A DNA stretch of 24,293 bases, taken from assembly GCA_015491585.1 (NCBI GenBank), contig WFVQ01000108.1, positions 1 to 24,293 of the forward strand, in the 5' to 3' direction. The stretch is from Deltaproteobacteria bacterium. GTDB taxonomy: Bacteria > Desulfobacterota > Dissulfuribacteria > Dissulfuribacterales > S140-46. Below, piece by piece: positions 8,167-15,136 of the stretch. Within the stretch, counting starts at the first letter, position 1. Each line of letters starts with the position of its first letter. The notes beneath the pieces are model-generated. The model made no database searches and was not told where the DNA came from. It saw only the letters and a program-made list of their open reading frames with translations. The position numbers and the translations under genes were made by a program.

Positions 8167-8182
8167 GTCTCACGCTCCCCGC

Positions 8183-8479
8183 TTAGAACTGCATCCTCAT
8201 GATCTCTTCATATGCGCTCAATGCCCGGTTTCTCACCTGCATCAGCAGCCTGAACGAGACGTCGGCCTTGGAAATGGCTATCATGGTGTCGGCGATGTCC
8301 ACCGGTTCTCCCTTGGCAAGCCTCTCTGAGATATCCTGGGCGGCCAGGATATTCTCGTTTACCTTACCAACCGCCTTCTCCAACATCTCGCCGAAGCCTT
8401 GCGGTTTGTTTCCGCCAGCTCCGCTCTTGGCCGTTGCCTTCTGGAGCTGTTCGTAAGCGCCTATGCCAGTCACCTTCAT
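8183..8479 (-). CDS. fliE: Flagellar hook-basal body protein FliE
   Basis: A 98-residue FliE, the adaptor between the MS ring/export gate and the proximal rod, itself exported. The C-terminal half carries the family pattern: DIADTMIAISKADVSFRLLM, followed by QVRNRALSAYEEIMRMQF, with the conserved helix and ending in M-x-[MF]. The N-terminal part (KATAKSGAGGNKPQGFGEML) is low in conservation, as usual. It sits between flgC (25-base gap) and fliF (16-base gap), the common flgBC-fliEFG order. Confidence 0.95.
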   Translation of the reverse strand: MKVTGIGAYEQLQKATAKSGAGGNKPQGFGEMLEKAVGKVNENILAAQDISERLAKGEPVDIADTMIAISKADVSFRLLMQVRNRALSAYEEIMRMQF

Positions 8480-8504
8480 GGCATTTCTCCTGTGAGATCA
8501 ACCT

Positions 8505-8969
8505 TTATCTGCCAATTTCCAGGGCCTTTGCCCCCATGCTTTTGACCGTGTCGATGACCGTGGCTCCGGCCTCATATGCTCTTTGGGCGGTCATGAGGTC
8601 AACCATCTGTTCCATGACGTTGACGTTGGGATATCTGACAATTCCGTTCTCGTCAGCGTCGGGATGAGTGGGATCATATACCTCCTTGAAGGGACCGGGA
8701 TCATCCACGATCTTCTCCACCTTGACCGTCTCCATTCTGTCGATCTCCTGTTCCAGTGACTCCTCGAATGAGATAAAGGGTCTCTGCTCTCCTGCCGCAG
8801 ACTCGTCCAGCGGCTCGCTCCTGAATATCACCGATTTTGCCCGGTATGGGCCGCCGTCCACGGTCTTGGTGACCTCGGCATTGGCCAGGTTCATGGCCGC
8901 GACGTTCACTCTGGTCCGCTCTGCGCTAAGACCGCGCGCGCTTATCTTGAGTGCGGTCAACAGGTTCAT
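8505..8969 (-). CDS. flgC: Flagellar basal-body rod protein FlgC
   Basis: A 154-residue proximal-rod protein. The N-terminal rod/hook signature is visible (LKISARGLSAERTRVNVAAM, then NLANAEVTKT). The C-terminal helix VMEQMVDLMTAQRAYEAGAT is the matching half of the axial coiled coil. The internal YPNVNVMEQM is typical of FlgC. Its start codon shares one base with the flgB stop (TAATG at 8971-8967), so translation is coupled to flgB. The length is slightly above the E. coli protein (134) owing to a loop of acidic residues near the middle. Confidence 0.96.
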   Translation of the reverse strand: MNLLTALKISARGLSAERTRVNVAAMNLANAEVTKTVDGGPYRAKSVIFRSEPLDESAAGEQRPFISFEESLEQEIDRMETVKVEKIVDDPGPFKEVYDPTHPDADENGIVRYPNVNVMEQMVDLMTAQRAYEAGATVIDTVKSMGAKALEIGR

Positions 8970-9373
8970 TACGCCCTACCTCCTTCTGTTGAAGCTGTCT
9001 TGAGCATGTCGAACTCCTTGATCAAGGCCTGGATCGTGGCCTGGTATTGTAGGTTGTTTTCCATGAGTTTTGCCATTTCCACGTCCAGGTCCACGTCATT
9101 GGGTACTCCCCGTTCCTTTATCAACCGAGGGGCATCTCCTGTGACCTCCTGGTCACCAGGTATGTGTGCCTCGTCGGTGCGTTCCAGGGGGAGGGGAGGG
9201 GGAGTCTGCTTGGAGAACTCACTCTTCATGATCTCCTCGAACGGCAGCTCCTTGGCCTTGTATCCAGGCGTGTCAACATTGGCTATATTGGAGCTGATCA
9301 CCGCATGGCGTTTTGCCCTGAGCTGCACCGCCCTGGTGAGTACCTGAAATGTATGCCCAAACAGCGTTTTCAT
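8969..9373 (-). CDS. flgB: Flagellar basal-body rod protein FlgB
   Basis: A 134-residue proximal-rod protein, exported through the flagellar secretion system. The N-terminal motif HAVISSNIANVDTPGYKAKE (about residues 23-42) is the FlgB version of the rod signature. The C-terminal helix MAKLMENNLQYQATIQALIK is typical of the family. Its ATG overlaps the stop of the upstream sigma-54 activator gene by 4 bases (ATGA), so the regulator and structural genes share a message. Confidence 0.96.
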   Translation of the reverse strand: MKTLFGHTFQVLTRAVQLRAKRHAVISSNIANVDTPGYKAKELPFEEIMKSEFSKQTPPPLPLERTDEAHIPGDQEVTGDAPRLIKERGVPNDVDLDVEMAKLMENNLQYQATIQALIKEFDMLKTASTEGGRA

Positions 9374-10749
9374 AGGACCAACCCCATTTCCCTGTATTCC
9401 GCGAGTTTGTTCCTCAGGGTCCTGACGCTTATCCCAAGCAGCTTGGCGGCGTGGGTGCGGTTGCCCTTGGTCTTCTCCAGGGCCCGCTTGACCATCTCAC
9501 GCTCCATGTCGCTCAACTTCATCACCTGGGTGTCCACGGCAGCCTCCTTGCCCGGTCTATCCGCGTCTCGTGTCGTAGAACTTCCAGCAAATTCGGTGCC
9601 AGTATCAAAGATGTCATCGTGGCCGATGGTATTCCCCTCTGCCAACAGCACTCCTCTTTCCACGGCGTTTCGAAGTTCTCTCACGTTTCCGGGCCACTCC
9701 ATCCTGCTCATGGCCTCCAAGACGCTGGGGGCAAATCGCAGGTCGCGACCGTATTGGGAACAGAACTCATCCCTGAAGTGTTCGGCCAATAGGGGGATGT
9801 CCTCGGGCCGTTCCCTGAGTGGCGGTAGGTGTAGGGGGATCACGTTGAGCCTATAGTAGAGGTCCTCCCTGAATTTTCCTGACCGCACTGCGGCCAGACA
9901 GTCCCTGTTGGTGGTTGCGATAACCCTGACGTCCACTGGAATGGTCTTGGTCCCGCCCAGACGGTCTATCTCCTCTTCTTGCAAAACCCTGAGGAGCTTG
10001 GCCTGAAGCGAGATGACCATCTCCGTGATTTCGTCCAGCAGTATGGTTCCGTGGTTCGCAAGCTCGAAGCGGCCGGGTTTCCTGGCCAGTGCGCCGGAGA
10101 AGGCGCCTTTCTCATGGCCGAACAGCTCGCTCTCCAGAAGGGTCTCGGGAAGCGCGGCGCAGTTGATGGCCACGAACGGACCATCAGATCTGTCACTATG
10201 GTCGTGGATGTATCTCGCCATGAGTTCCTTTCCTGTGCCGCTCTCGCCATGTATCAGCACAGTAGCCTTGCTCTTGGCCACGCGGCGCGCCCTTTCAAGG
10301 ACTTTTTTCATAACAGGGCTCCTGGTGACTATGGTGCGATGCCCTTCCTTATGCAGCCCGCCGATGGGCCTGGTCCGGCCTATGCCCGCCGAAAAAGAGC
10401 GTTTTATGGCGAACCCCAACACCTCTGGATTGAAAGGCTGGGTTATGAAATCCAAGGCTCCGGCCCTCATGGCCTCTATTGCCTCCTCTATGGTCCCGTC
10501 TGGGGCCATTACAATAAGGGGCGGGAGATTGGCGGCATCCCAGCCACCCAGGAAACTCACCGCATCCATCTCCTTGCCATCGTGGAGAAAGAGTACCAGA
10601 GGCGGGTTTTCTTCCTTCCCCTTTAAGAGCGCCGTCAATGATTTGACGTCATGGGCGGCGGATACGTCGAAGCCCATGGCCTCCAGCTCGTTCTGGAGTG
10701 CCAGGCGCTCCTCTGCTCTCTTGGCTGCGACCACGGCGTGTCTATTCAT
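9370..10749 (-). CDS. Sigma-54 dependent flagellar transcriptional activator (FlrC/FlbD-like)
   Basis: A 459-residue NtrC-type activator. Order of domains: a receiver-like domain (1-118), an AAA+ sigma-54 interaction domain (about 139-370) with Walker A GESGTGKE 168-175, the sigma-54 contact loop GAFSGA 215-220 (consensus GAFTGA, a conservative T-to-S change) and Walker B TILLDE 235-240, then a Fis-type helix-turn-helix at about 429-452 (NRTHAAKLLGISVRTLRNKL). The receiver lacks the usual residues: the N-terminal acidic pair is replaced by AAKR (8-11), the aligned phospho-aspartate position is L55 (D57 is two residues off), and the conserved lysine is Q104 in FITQPF. It is therefore probably not phosphorylated. 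Co-transcription with flgB suggests it controls flagellar rod/hook genes, as FlrC and FlbD do. Confidence 0.9.
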   Translation of the reverse strand: MNRHAVVAAKRAEERLALQNELEAMGFDVSAAHDVKSLTALLKGKEENPPLVLFLHDGKEMDAVSFLGGWDAANLPPLIVMAPDGTIEEAIEAMRAGALDFITQPFNPEVLGFAIKRSFSAGIGRTRPIGGLHKEGHRTIVTRSPVMKKVLERARRVAKSKATVLIHGESGTGKELMARYIHDHSDRSDGPFVAINCAALPETLLESELFGHEKGAFSGALARKPGRFELANHGTILLDEITEMVISLQAKLLRVLQEEEIDRLGGTKTIPVDVRVIATTNRDCLAAVRSGKFREDLYYRLNVIPLHLPPLRERPEDIPLLAEHFRDEFCSQYGRDLRFAPSVLEAMSRMEWPGNVRELRNAVERGVLLAEGNTIGHDDIFDTGTEFAGSSTTRDADRPGKEAAVDTQVMKLSDMEREMVKRALEKTKGNRTHAAKLLGISVRTLRNKLAEYREMGLVL

Positions 10750-13039
10750 TTGTTCTAGGTCCTGTCTCCTCGTTGCCCTGGGGGGCTTCAGACGAGTTCA
10801 GCATGGATGCGAAAGCCGCGGCGGGGCCTTGCCAAAAATTCTGGTTTGCCAGCATGGCCCTGGCTCCATCGCTCCATGGAGAGGTGCCAGAGGCCGCCAC
10901 TGCCTTCCAGACTTCCTCGGCATCCCGTTGGCCGAGCATGGTCTTGGCCTTGGCTATACGCCAGAGATAAGGAGGGGCGGCCTGGGTCATTTCCACCAAC
11001 TGCTTGTAAACGGAGAGGGCTTCATCCCCGAAACCCAGTTCCAAGGCCCTGTCTCCCCACTCAGTCATCATTGCAATCTTCTTTTTCTCTGGCAATCTTG
11101 GCTCAATGGCGCTCCATATCATTCCTGCGCTGTTCCACTGGCCCAACTCCACATAGGCATTGAACAGAAGCTCCTCGGCCCGTTCTTTCTCTCTTCCCTT
11201 CAGCTTTTCCTGTATTGGTTCAAGCTTGGCCAGGACCTTTTCCCATTCATGCTTGCCTGCGGCTATGTCGGCCTCCAGCAGTGCCAGCGAGAGGCGGTGG
11301 GATGCGTCAAACTCTAAGCTGGAGGCAAGGCTGCGGACCAGGGAGGCGCCTGCTATGTCGCCCCGTGAAACCAGTGATTGACACCACCAGATCAACCCGT
11401 CAGCGCCCATATTGATCCCTCCCATTTTCCATGCTGAGTAGAATGCGCGTTCCGCTGCCCTTGGGCAGTTCAACACCTGCCAAGCCCGTCCTACCAGTGA
11501 GAGATGGACTGGTGTCTCTAGATGTTCTATCTCATTTTCGTGCGCATAGTGGTAGTCGATCAGCTGCGCTGGCTCGTTTTTTGACAGTAGCAGGCGGTCC
11601 ATCCCCAACAATAGCCTCCTGCCAAGTGCAACGGACCTCTTGGGTTGATAACCGGGCAGGGCGCTCCTGTAGCTCCAGAACTGCGCCAGGGCATCCTGGT
11701 ATTTTCCTTCGTCGCCCATTCGCTTCATGGCCTCGATCCAAATCTCTCCTACCAACGGCCTCAGCGCCGAGTCGAAGCTGTTGTCCGGGTGTTCGGCCAA
11801 AAATGCAGCTCCTTTGGAAGCGATCTCTTGCAGCAGGGGAAGCGGGGTTTCGTCAGCGAGAAGTTGGGTCTCCAGGGCAAGCAATTTCTCCTTGACCTTA
11901 CCGGCGCTGGGAGTATCCGGAAATCTTTCGGCGAAGGCCAGCGCGATCTGGAAGGCCTTTTTGTAGTCGCCCTTGCTGAAGGCCCACTCCATCTCCCTGT
12001 ATCTGTATCGTGCCAGCTCGAGAAAGACCTCTTTTGCAAGGGGGTGCTTGGGATAGCGCTTCAGTATGGTTTCCATTATCCTTCCAGTCATGGGGTCGGG
12101 CCGTGCGATCTTCATGATGGATGGGATGTACTCGGCCAGTCGTCGGCGTTCCATCTCCTTGAGTTGTGCCAAGCGGAACCGCGCAAAGAGACTCTCGGCG
12201 GAAAACGGGTAGTCGCGCACGATAACTGCATAGTATTTCCTGGCCGCCAAGAACTCTCCGCCCCGTTTCAGACTCTCGGCGATGTGGAAAAGGGCCGCCG
12301 CCTTCTGATAGGGCTGCTGTATGAGATTCAGGTAGTGGAGCCAGTATTCCTGGGCCTTATCCGTATTGTGTTGTGCCATCGCGATCCGTGCCTTGAGATC
12401 CAGGAGCCTGGGGATCTCGAGATAGAGATTGGGAAAGCTCTGTTCCAGCTTGGCGGTCTGTTGCGCCACCCATTTCACATTTCCTTGGTTAAGTGCATCT
12501 ATCGCAAGTGCTATCCAGGCCGCCTTTGCAGCTACAGTGTCAGGATATTGACTGACGATCTTCTTGTAGAACGGAACCATTCTGCCCAGTTCCCCGGTCA
12601 TTTCCTGGTATTGGAGAATTGCCATGAGGGCCTCGGACGCCCATTCCGACTTTGGATAGAGGTTGGCCACGATCCTCCAGTGGGCAAGGGCCTCTGGCAT
12701 GTAAGAGATCTGGGCGTAGGCGTGGCCTATGAGATAGTATGCCTGGGGAACGTGTGGGGAGTCTGGAAATTGACGGATGTATCGACGGAGTTTGCGAATT
12801 ACCGGCCAAGCGGCCTGTGCGAGGAGGGTAGGGCTCTCTTCCGCCTGTTTCCAGAAGAGTTCTATGGATGGGCGTATCTTCTGCCACGCCTTCTCTGCCT
12901 CTTTGGACTCCTTGGTAGAGACAGGGCCGTTCAGGGTGATGGTCCCCTTGGATGCGAATGAGGTGGCGTGTAGTATCAGGAAAGCCGCCAGCGCGACGGT
13001 CAATGTGATTACAGCGAGTTTGTACGCCTTCGTACCCAT
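10742..13039 (-). CDS. Secreted TPR-repeat protein of unknown role
   Basis: A 765-residue protein with an N-terminal signal peptide or membrane anchor (KLAVITLTVALAAFLILHAT, ending in SFA at residues 27-29), followed by helical repeats of the tetratricopeptide type. The repeats can be read in YYLIGHAYAQISYMPEALAH ... LYPKSEWASEALM, YKKIVSQYPDTVAAKAAW and YYAVIVRDYPFSAESLF, similar to CpoB/YbgF- and BamD-like proteins. It is therefore periplasmic or membrane-anchored and probably a protein-binding scaffold. The start is placed at ATG 13039: an upstream TTG at 13096 lies inside the -12 element of the sigma-54 promoter. Its end overlaps the activator gene by 8 bases, so it leads the flagellar operon. 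A link with flagellar assembly is inferred from position only. Confidence 0.82.
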   Translation of the reverse strand: MGTKAYKLAVITLTVALAAFLILHATSFASKGTITLNGPVSTKESKEAEKAWQKIRPSIELFWKQAEESPTLLAQAAWPVIRKLRRYIRQFPDSPHVPQAYYLIGHAYAQISYMPEALAHWRIVANLYPKSEWASEALMAILQYQEMTGELGRMVPFYKKIVSQYPDTVAAKAAWIALAIDALNQGNVKWVAQQTAKLEQSFPNLYLEIPRLLDLKARIAMAQHNTDKAQEYWLHYLNLIQQPYQKAAALFHIAESLKRGGEFLAARKYYAVIVRDYPFSAESLFARFRLAQLKEMERRRLAEYIPSIMKIARPDPMTGRIMETILKRYPKHPLAKEVFLELARYRYREMEWAFSKGDYKKAFQIALAFAERFPDTPSAGKVKEKLLALETQLLADETPLPLLQEIASKGAAFLAEHPDNSFDSALRPLVGEIWIEAMKRMGDEGKYQDALAQFWSYRSALPGYQPKRSVALGRRLLLGMDRLLLSKNEPAQLIDYHYAHENEIEHLETPVHLSLVGRAWQVLNCPRAAERAFYSAWKMGGINMGADGLIWWCQSLVSRGDIAGASLVRSLASSLEFDASHRLSLALLEADIAAGKHEWEKVLAKLEPIQEKLKGREKERAEELLFNAYVELGQWNSAGMIWSAIEPRLPEKKKIAMMTEWGDRALELGFGDEALSVYKQLVEMTQAAPPYLWRIAKAKTMLGQRDAEEVWKAVAASGTSPWSDGARAMLANQNFWQGPAAAFASMLNSSEAPQGNEETGPRTNE

Positions 13040-13091
13040 TGTCCCTGCGGATCTCCTCAAGCAAAAATAAGATAGGCCCGTGACCCTATCA

Positions 13092-13107
13092 AGCAATTAC
13101 GATGCCA
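13092..13107 (-). promoter_or_regulatory. Sigma-54 (-24/-12) promoter of the TPR/activator/flagellar operon
   Basis: On the minus strand the sequence TGGCAT-N5-TTGCT matches the sigma-54 consensus TGGCAC-N5-TTGC with one mismatch. The invariant GG (13106-13105) and GC (13094-13093) have the correct spacing. Transcription would start near 13081, about 40 bases before the ATG at 13039. An NtrC-type activator is encoded in the same operon, which fits self-activation. Confidence 0.85.
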
Positions 13108-13143
13108 AGGGTCCGGGCCTGCAGGGACGGAAAGATCTTTTCA

Positions 13144-13872
13144 TCAATCGAATCCGGCGTCGAAATATACGTCGATCCTCCTAAGGACGTCGCTGGTAGA
13201 GATGCGAAAAGGGACCACCAAGGAGGTCCGAAGCTCTCGCCTTAGCCAATCTTCCAGGTTCTCCAGGCGGCCGGAATAGGCCAGAGAATAGGAAAGCGAG
13301 GACGGGCCGCTCCAGAGCCGGTTGAGATCGGTGACGCCAGGGGCAGCCGCGAGAACACGGTATATCCTTGGAATGAATACCTCAGTGTAGTCGTAGAACG
13401 AGACAGTGACCTCTCCTGACGCGGCGGATGATGGTGGAAGTGGCGCCGCGGCGGGCCTGTTGTACGAGCGCAGTATGTCTCCGAGCTCGCTCCTGTGGAC
13501 CTTGGCCCTGATCCTCACGTGATACCTGCTCCCCTCGAGCTGATCTATGAGGGTCTGGACGTCGGTAAGGATACCGGCCACCGCCCTTTCCACGACGTCT
13601 TCCTTAAGTACTCCGAACTCCTCGCGCGCATAAGTGCTCAGGAATATGCGCGATCCCTGTTCAGCCGCCTTGCGGATGGCATCCTGTCTCGCCCTGGAGC
13701 GGGCGTCGGCTAGCCTGTCCTGATCTCCTAGATAACTGTATCCATCGGCCTCCACGACTATATAGTCGGGATCCGAAGGGGGGGCTGTCCACGCCGCCTG
13801 ACGCTGAGGAGCGGCACAACCTGCGGTCAGGACTGCGGCCAGAATAAGGAGGGAAACCAAGTGCAACCGCAT
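13144..13872 (-). CDS. Lipoprotein with FlgT/LPP20-like N-terminal region
   Basis: A 242-residue predicted lipoprotein: the lipobox is LTAGC with C19. After a short linker comes VVEADGYSYLGDQDRLADAR followed by SRARQDAIRKAAEQG. This is the pattern of the FlgT N-terminal/LPP20 domain, in which a helix rich in A-R-x-x-A-x-x-D-A precedes a beta sheet. The second half (VTVSFYDYTEVFIPRIYRVL, then APGVTDLNRLW and YSLAYSGRLENLEDWLRREL) looks like a second small alpha/beta domain. In Vibrio, FlgT builds the H-ring of the flagellar basal body, so an envelope role near the flagellum is possible but inferred. It is the third gene of a cassette, 18 bases after the previous gene. It ends in YFDAGFD, a tail close to those of its two neighbours. 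Confidence 0.72.
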   Translation of the reverse strand: MRLHLVSLLILAAVLTAGCAAPQRQAAWTAPPSDPDYIVVEADGYSYLGDQDRLADARSRARQDAIRKAAEQGSRIFLSTYAREEFGVLKEDVVERAVAGILTDVQTLIDQLEGSRYHVRIRAKVHRSELGDILRSYNRPAAAPLPPSSAASGEVTVSFYDYTEVFIPRIYRVLAAAPGVTDLNRLWSGPSSLSYSLAYSGRLENLEDWLRRELRTSLVVPFRISTSDVLRRIDVYFDAGFD

Positions 13873-13890
13873 ATCTCACCACCTTTCCAT

Positions 13891-15051
13891 CTACTCGAAC
13901 CCTGGATCGTAATAGCTGGGTGTGGAACGCGGACGTGCCCTGTAGGGGTCGTGCCTGCCCTCGAACTCACGGTCCCTGGCCCTCTCCCTGTCGATCACGA
14001 AGTGGAGTTCGCGGCTAGATGAGTCACCGGTCCTTATACCCTTAAGCATGTCGATCTCTGCGGGAGAATAGCGGTACTGCACCCCTTTCAGGTAAACAGT
14101 GCCGCCGCTGTCAAGTATCCTGTTTATCATGGTCATGATGTTGGCCTGCAATCTGAATGGATCGGTGCCCTTGGTCTTGACCTCCCATATGACCACTGAG
14201 GCCTGGGGGTTGTCAGGCACTATCCTTGAGCGGTATCTCTTGGCCCATACCACGCCTCTTGCAGTATTTAAGACCTTTCCGAACGCCTCGGCCAACTCGT
14301 ATTCATTGGCCCCGGTGAGGCGTACCAGTATGCGGCTTTCAAGTGCATTCGAGTGACGCGCAATGACACCGCCGCCAGTGCCAGCGCCGCTGTGGTAAGA
14401 TGAGCGGTGGTAGCCACCGGAGCCGCGCCGTCCGCTCCATGCGGTGAGCTTCCTTCCCACGAGATCGGCCACCTCCTTTTCCGCCTCAGCTATGGCGTCG
14501 TCGCAGTCGGCGCGGGTGACTATGAAGGTCTTGGATACCGCGGCACCCAGGTCGCGTCCGGCGCTGTCATACCCCTCCCCCTCCATGCGGACCTTTACCC
14601 TGCACATTCCATCGGGCGTCCTTCTGTGCTTGACCCGGAGCCAGACTATATAAGCGAGATCCGTGGCATACCGCTTACATAACTCCCTGGCGGCATAAGG
14701 CGAATCCTGGCGGCTGCGCTCCATGTAGCGGTTGTACTCCGCCTCCTTGAGAGCAGTAGCCCAGGGGTTGACCACCTCAAACCCGTGGCGCACAAGTTGA
14801 TTGCTCATGAAACCTACGATCCTGCGGTAATGCCTGGGATAGGCGGTGTGATATCCGTACTCCTCGTAGAATGGAACTATGACGATGCGGGTGCCGGTGC
14901 CGGTATATGGCCCGAGACCTCCCCCGCCTCCGTATGGTGGAGGAGGATTGGTGGGTGCGCATGCGGAGAAGAAAGCCAGCATCGACAAGAGCATGAGAGG
15001 AGTTATCCACTTCGCGGGCACAGTTCCCTCACACTTTTTTTTGCTGAACAT
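13891..15051 (-). CDS. Envelope lipoprotein, tandem paralogue B
   Basis: A 386-residue predicted lipoprotein (hydrophobic segment LMLLSMLAF and a lipobox-like FSAC with C31), followed by a proline/glycine linker (NPPPPYGGGGGLG). The first domain (RIVIVPFYEEYG, then HYRRIVGFMSNQLVRHGFEV) has the look of a TolB-N/CsgG/FlgT-middle-like fold: a strand ending in PF, a helix, then a strand with GFEVV. A Gly/Ser-rich linker (about 205-230) leads to a second domain (LVRLTGANEYELAEAFGKVL, VVIWEVKTKGTDPFRLQANI). It shares long identical blocks with the gene immediately upstream, for example YDSAGRDLGAAVSKTFIVT, so the two arose by tandem duplication. The C-terminus is YYDPGFE. The role is unknown. AGGAGG precedes the ATG at good distance. 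Confidence 0.78.
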   Translation of the reverse strand: MFSKKKCEGTVPAKWITPLMLLSMLAFFSACAPTNPPPPYGGGGGLGPYTGTGTRIVIVPFYEEYGYHTAYPRHYRRIVGFMSNQLVRHGFEVVNPWATALKEAEYNRYMERSRQDSPYAARELCKRYATDLAYIVWLRVKHRRTPDGMCRVKVRMEGEGYDSAGRDLGAAVSKTFIVTRADCDDAIAEAEKEVADLVGRKLTAWSGRRGSGGYHRSSYHSGAGTGGGVIARHSNALESRILVRLTGANEYELAEAFGKVLNTARGVVWAKRYRSRIVPDNPQASVVIWEVKTKGTDPFRLQANIMTMINRILDSGGTVYLKGVQYRYSPAEIDMLKGIRTGDSSSRELHFVIDRERARDREFEGRHDPYRARPRSTPSYYDPGFE

Positions 15052-15091
15052 TGACGACCTCCTGAAATCTGAAGGAAACAGGGAAGGGGGT

Positions 15092-15112
15092 GGGGGAGGC
15101 AGCGCCTCCCCC
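15092..15112. repeat. GC-rich 9-bp perfect hairpin between the paralogues
   Basis: GGGGGAGGC (15092-15100) and GCCTCCCCC (15104-15112) form a perfect stem with a 3-base loop in the 85-base gap between the two paralogous genes. No run of T follows it on either strand, so it is not a standard intrinsic terminator. It could stabilise the 3' end of the first message or lower expression of the downstream genes. Confidence 0.7.
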
Positions 15113-15136
15113 CTTGATCATGGTCTTTTTAGCTGT

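Noticed and set aside
13040..13096. TTG start at 13096 for the TPR protein
   Set aside because: The codon lies in the -12 element of a sigma-54 promoter, and the signal peptide begins properly at ATG 13039.
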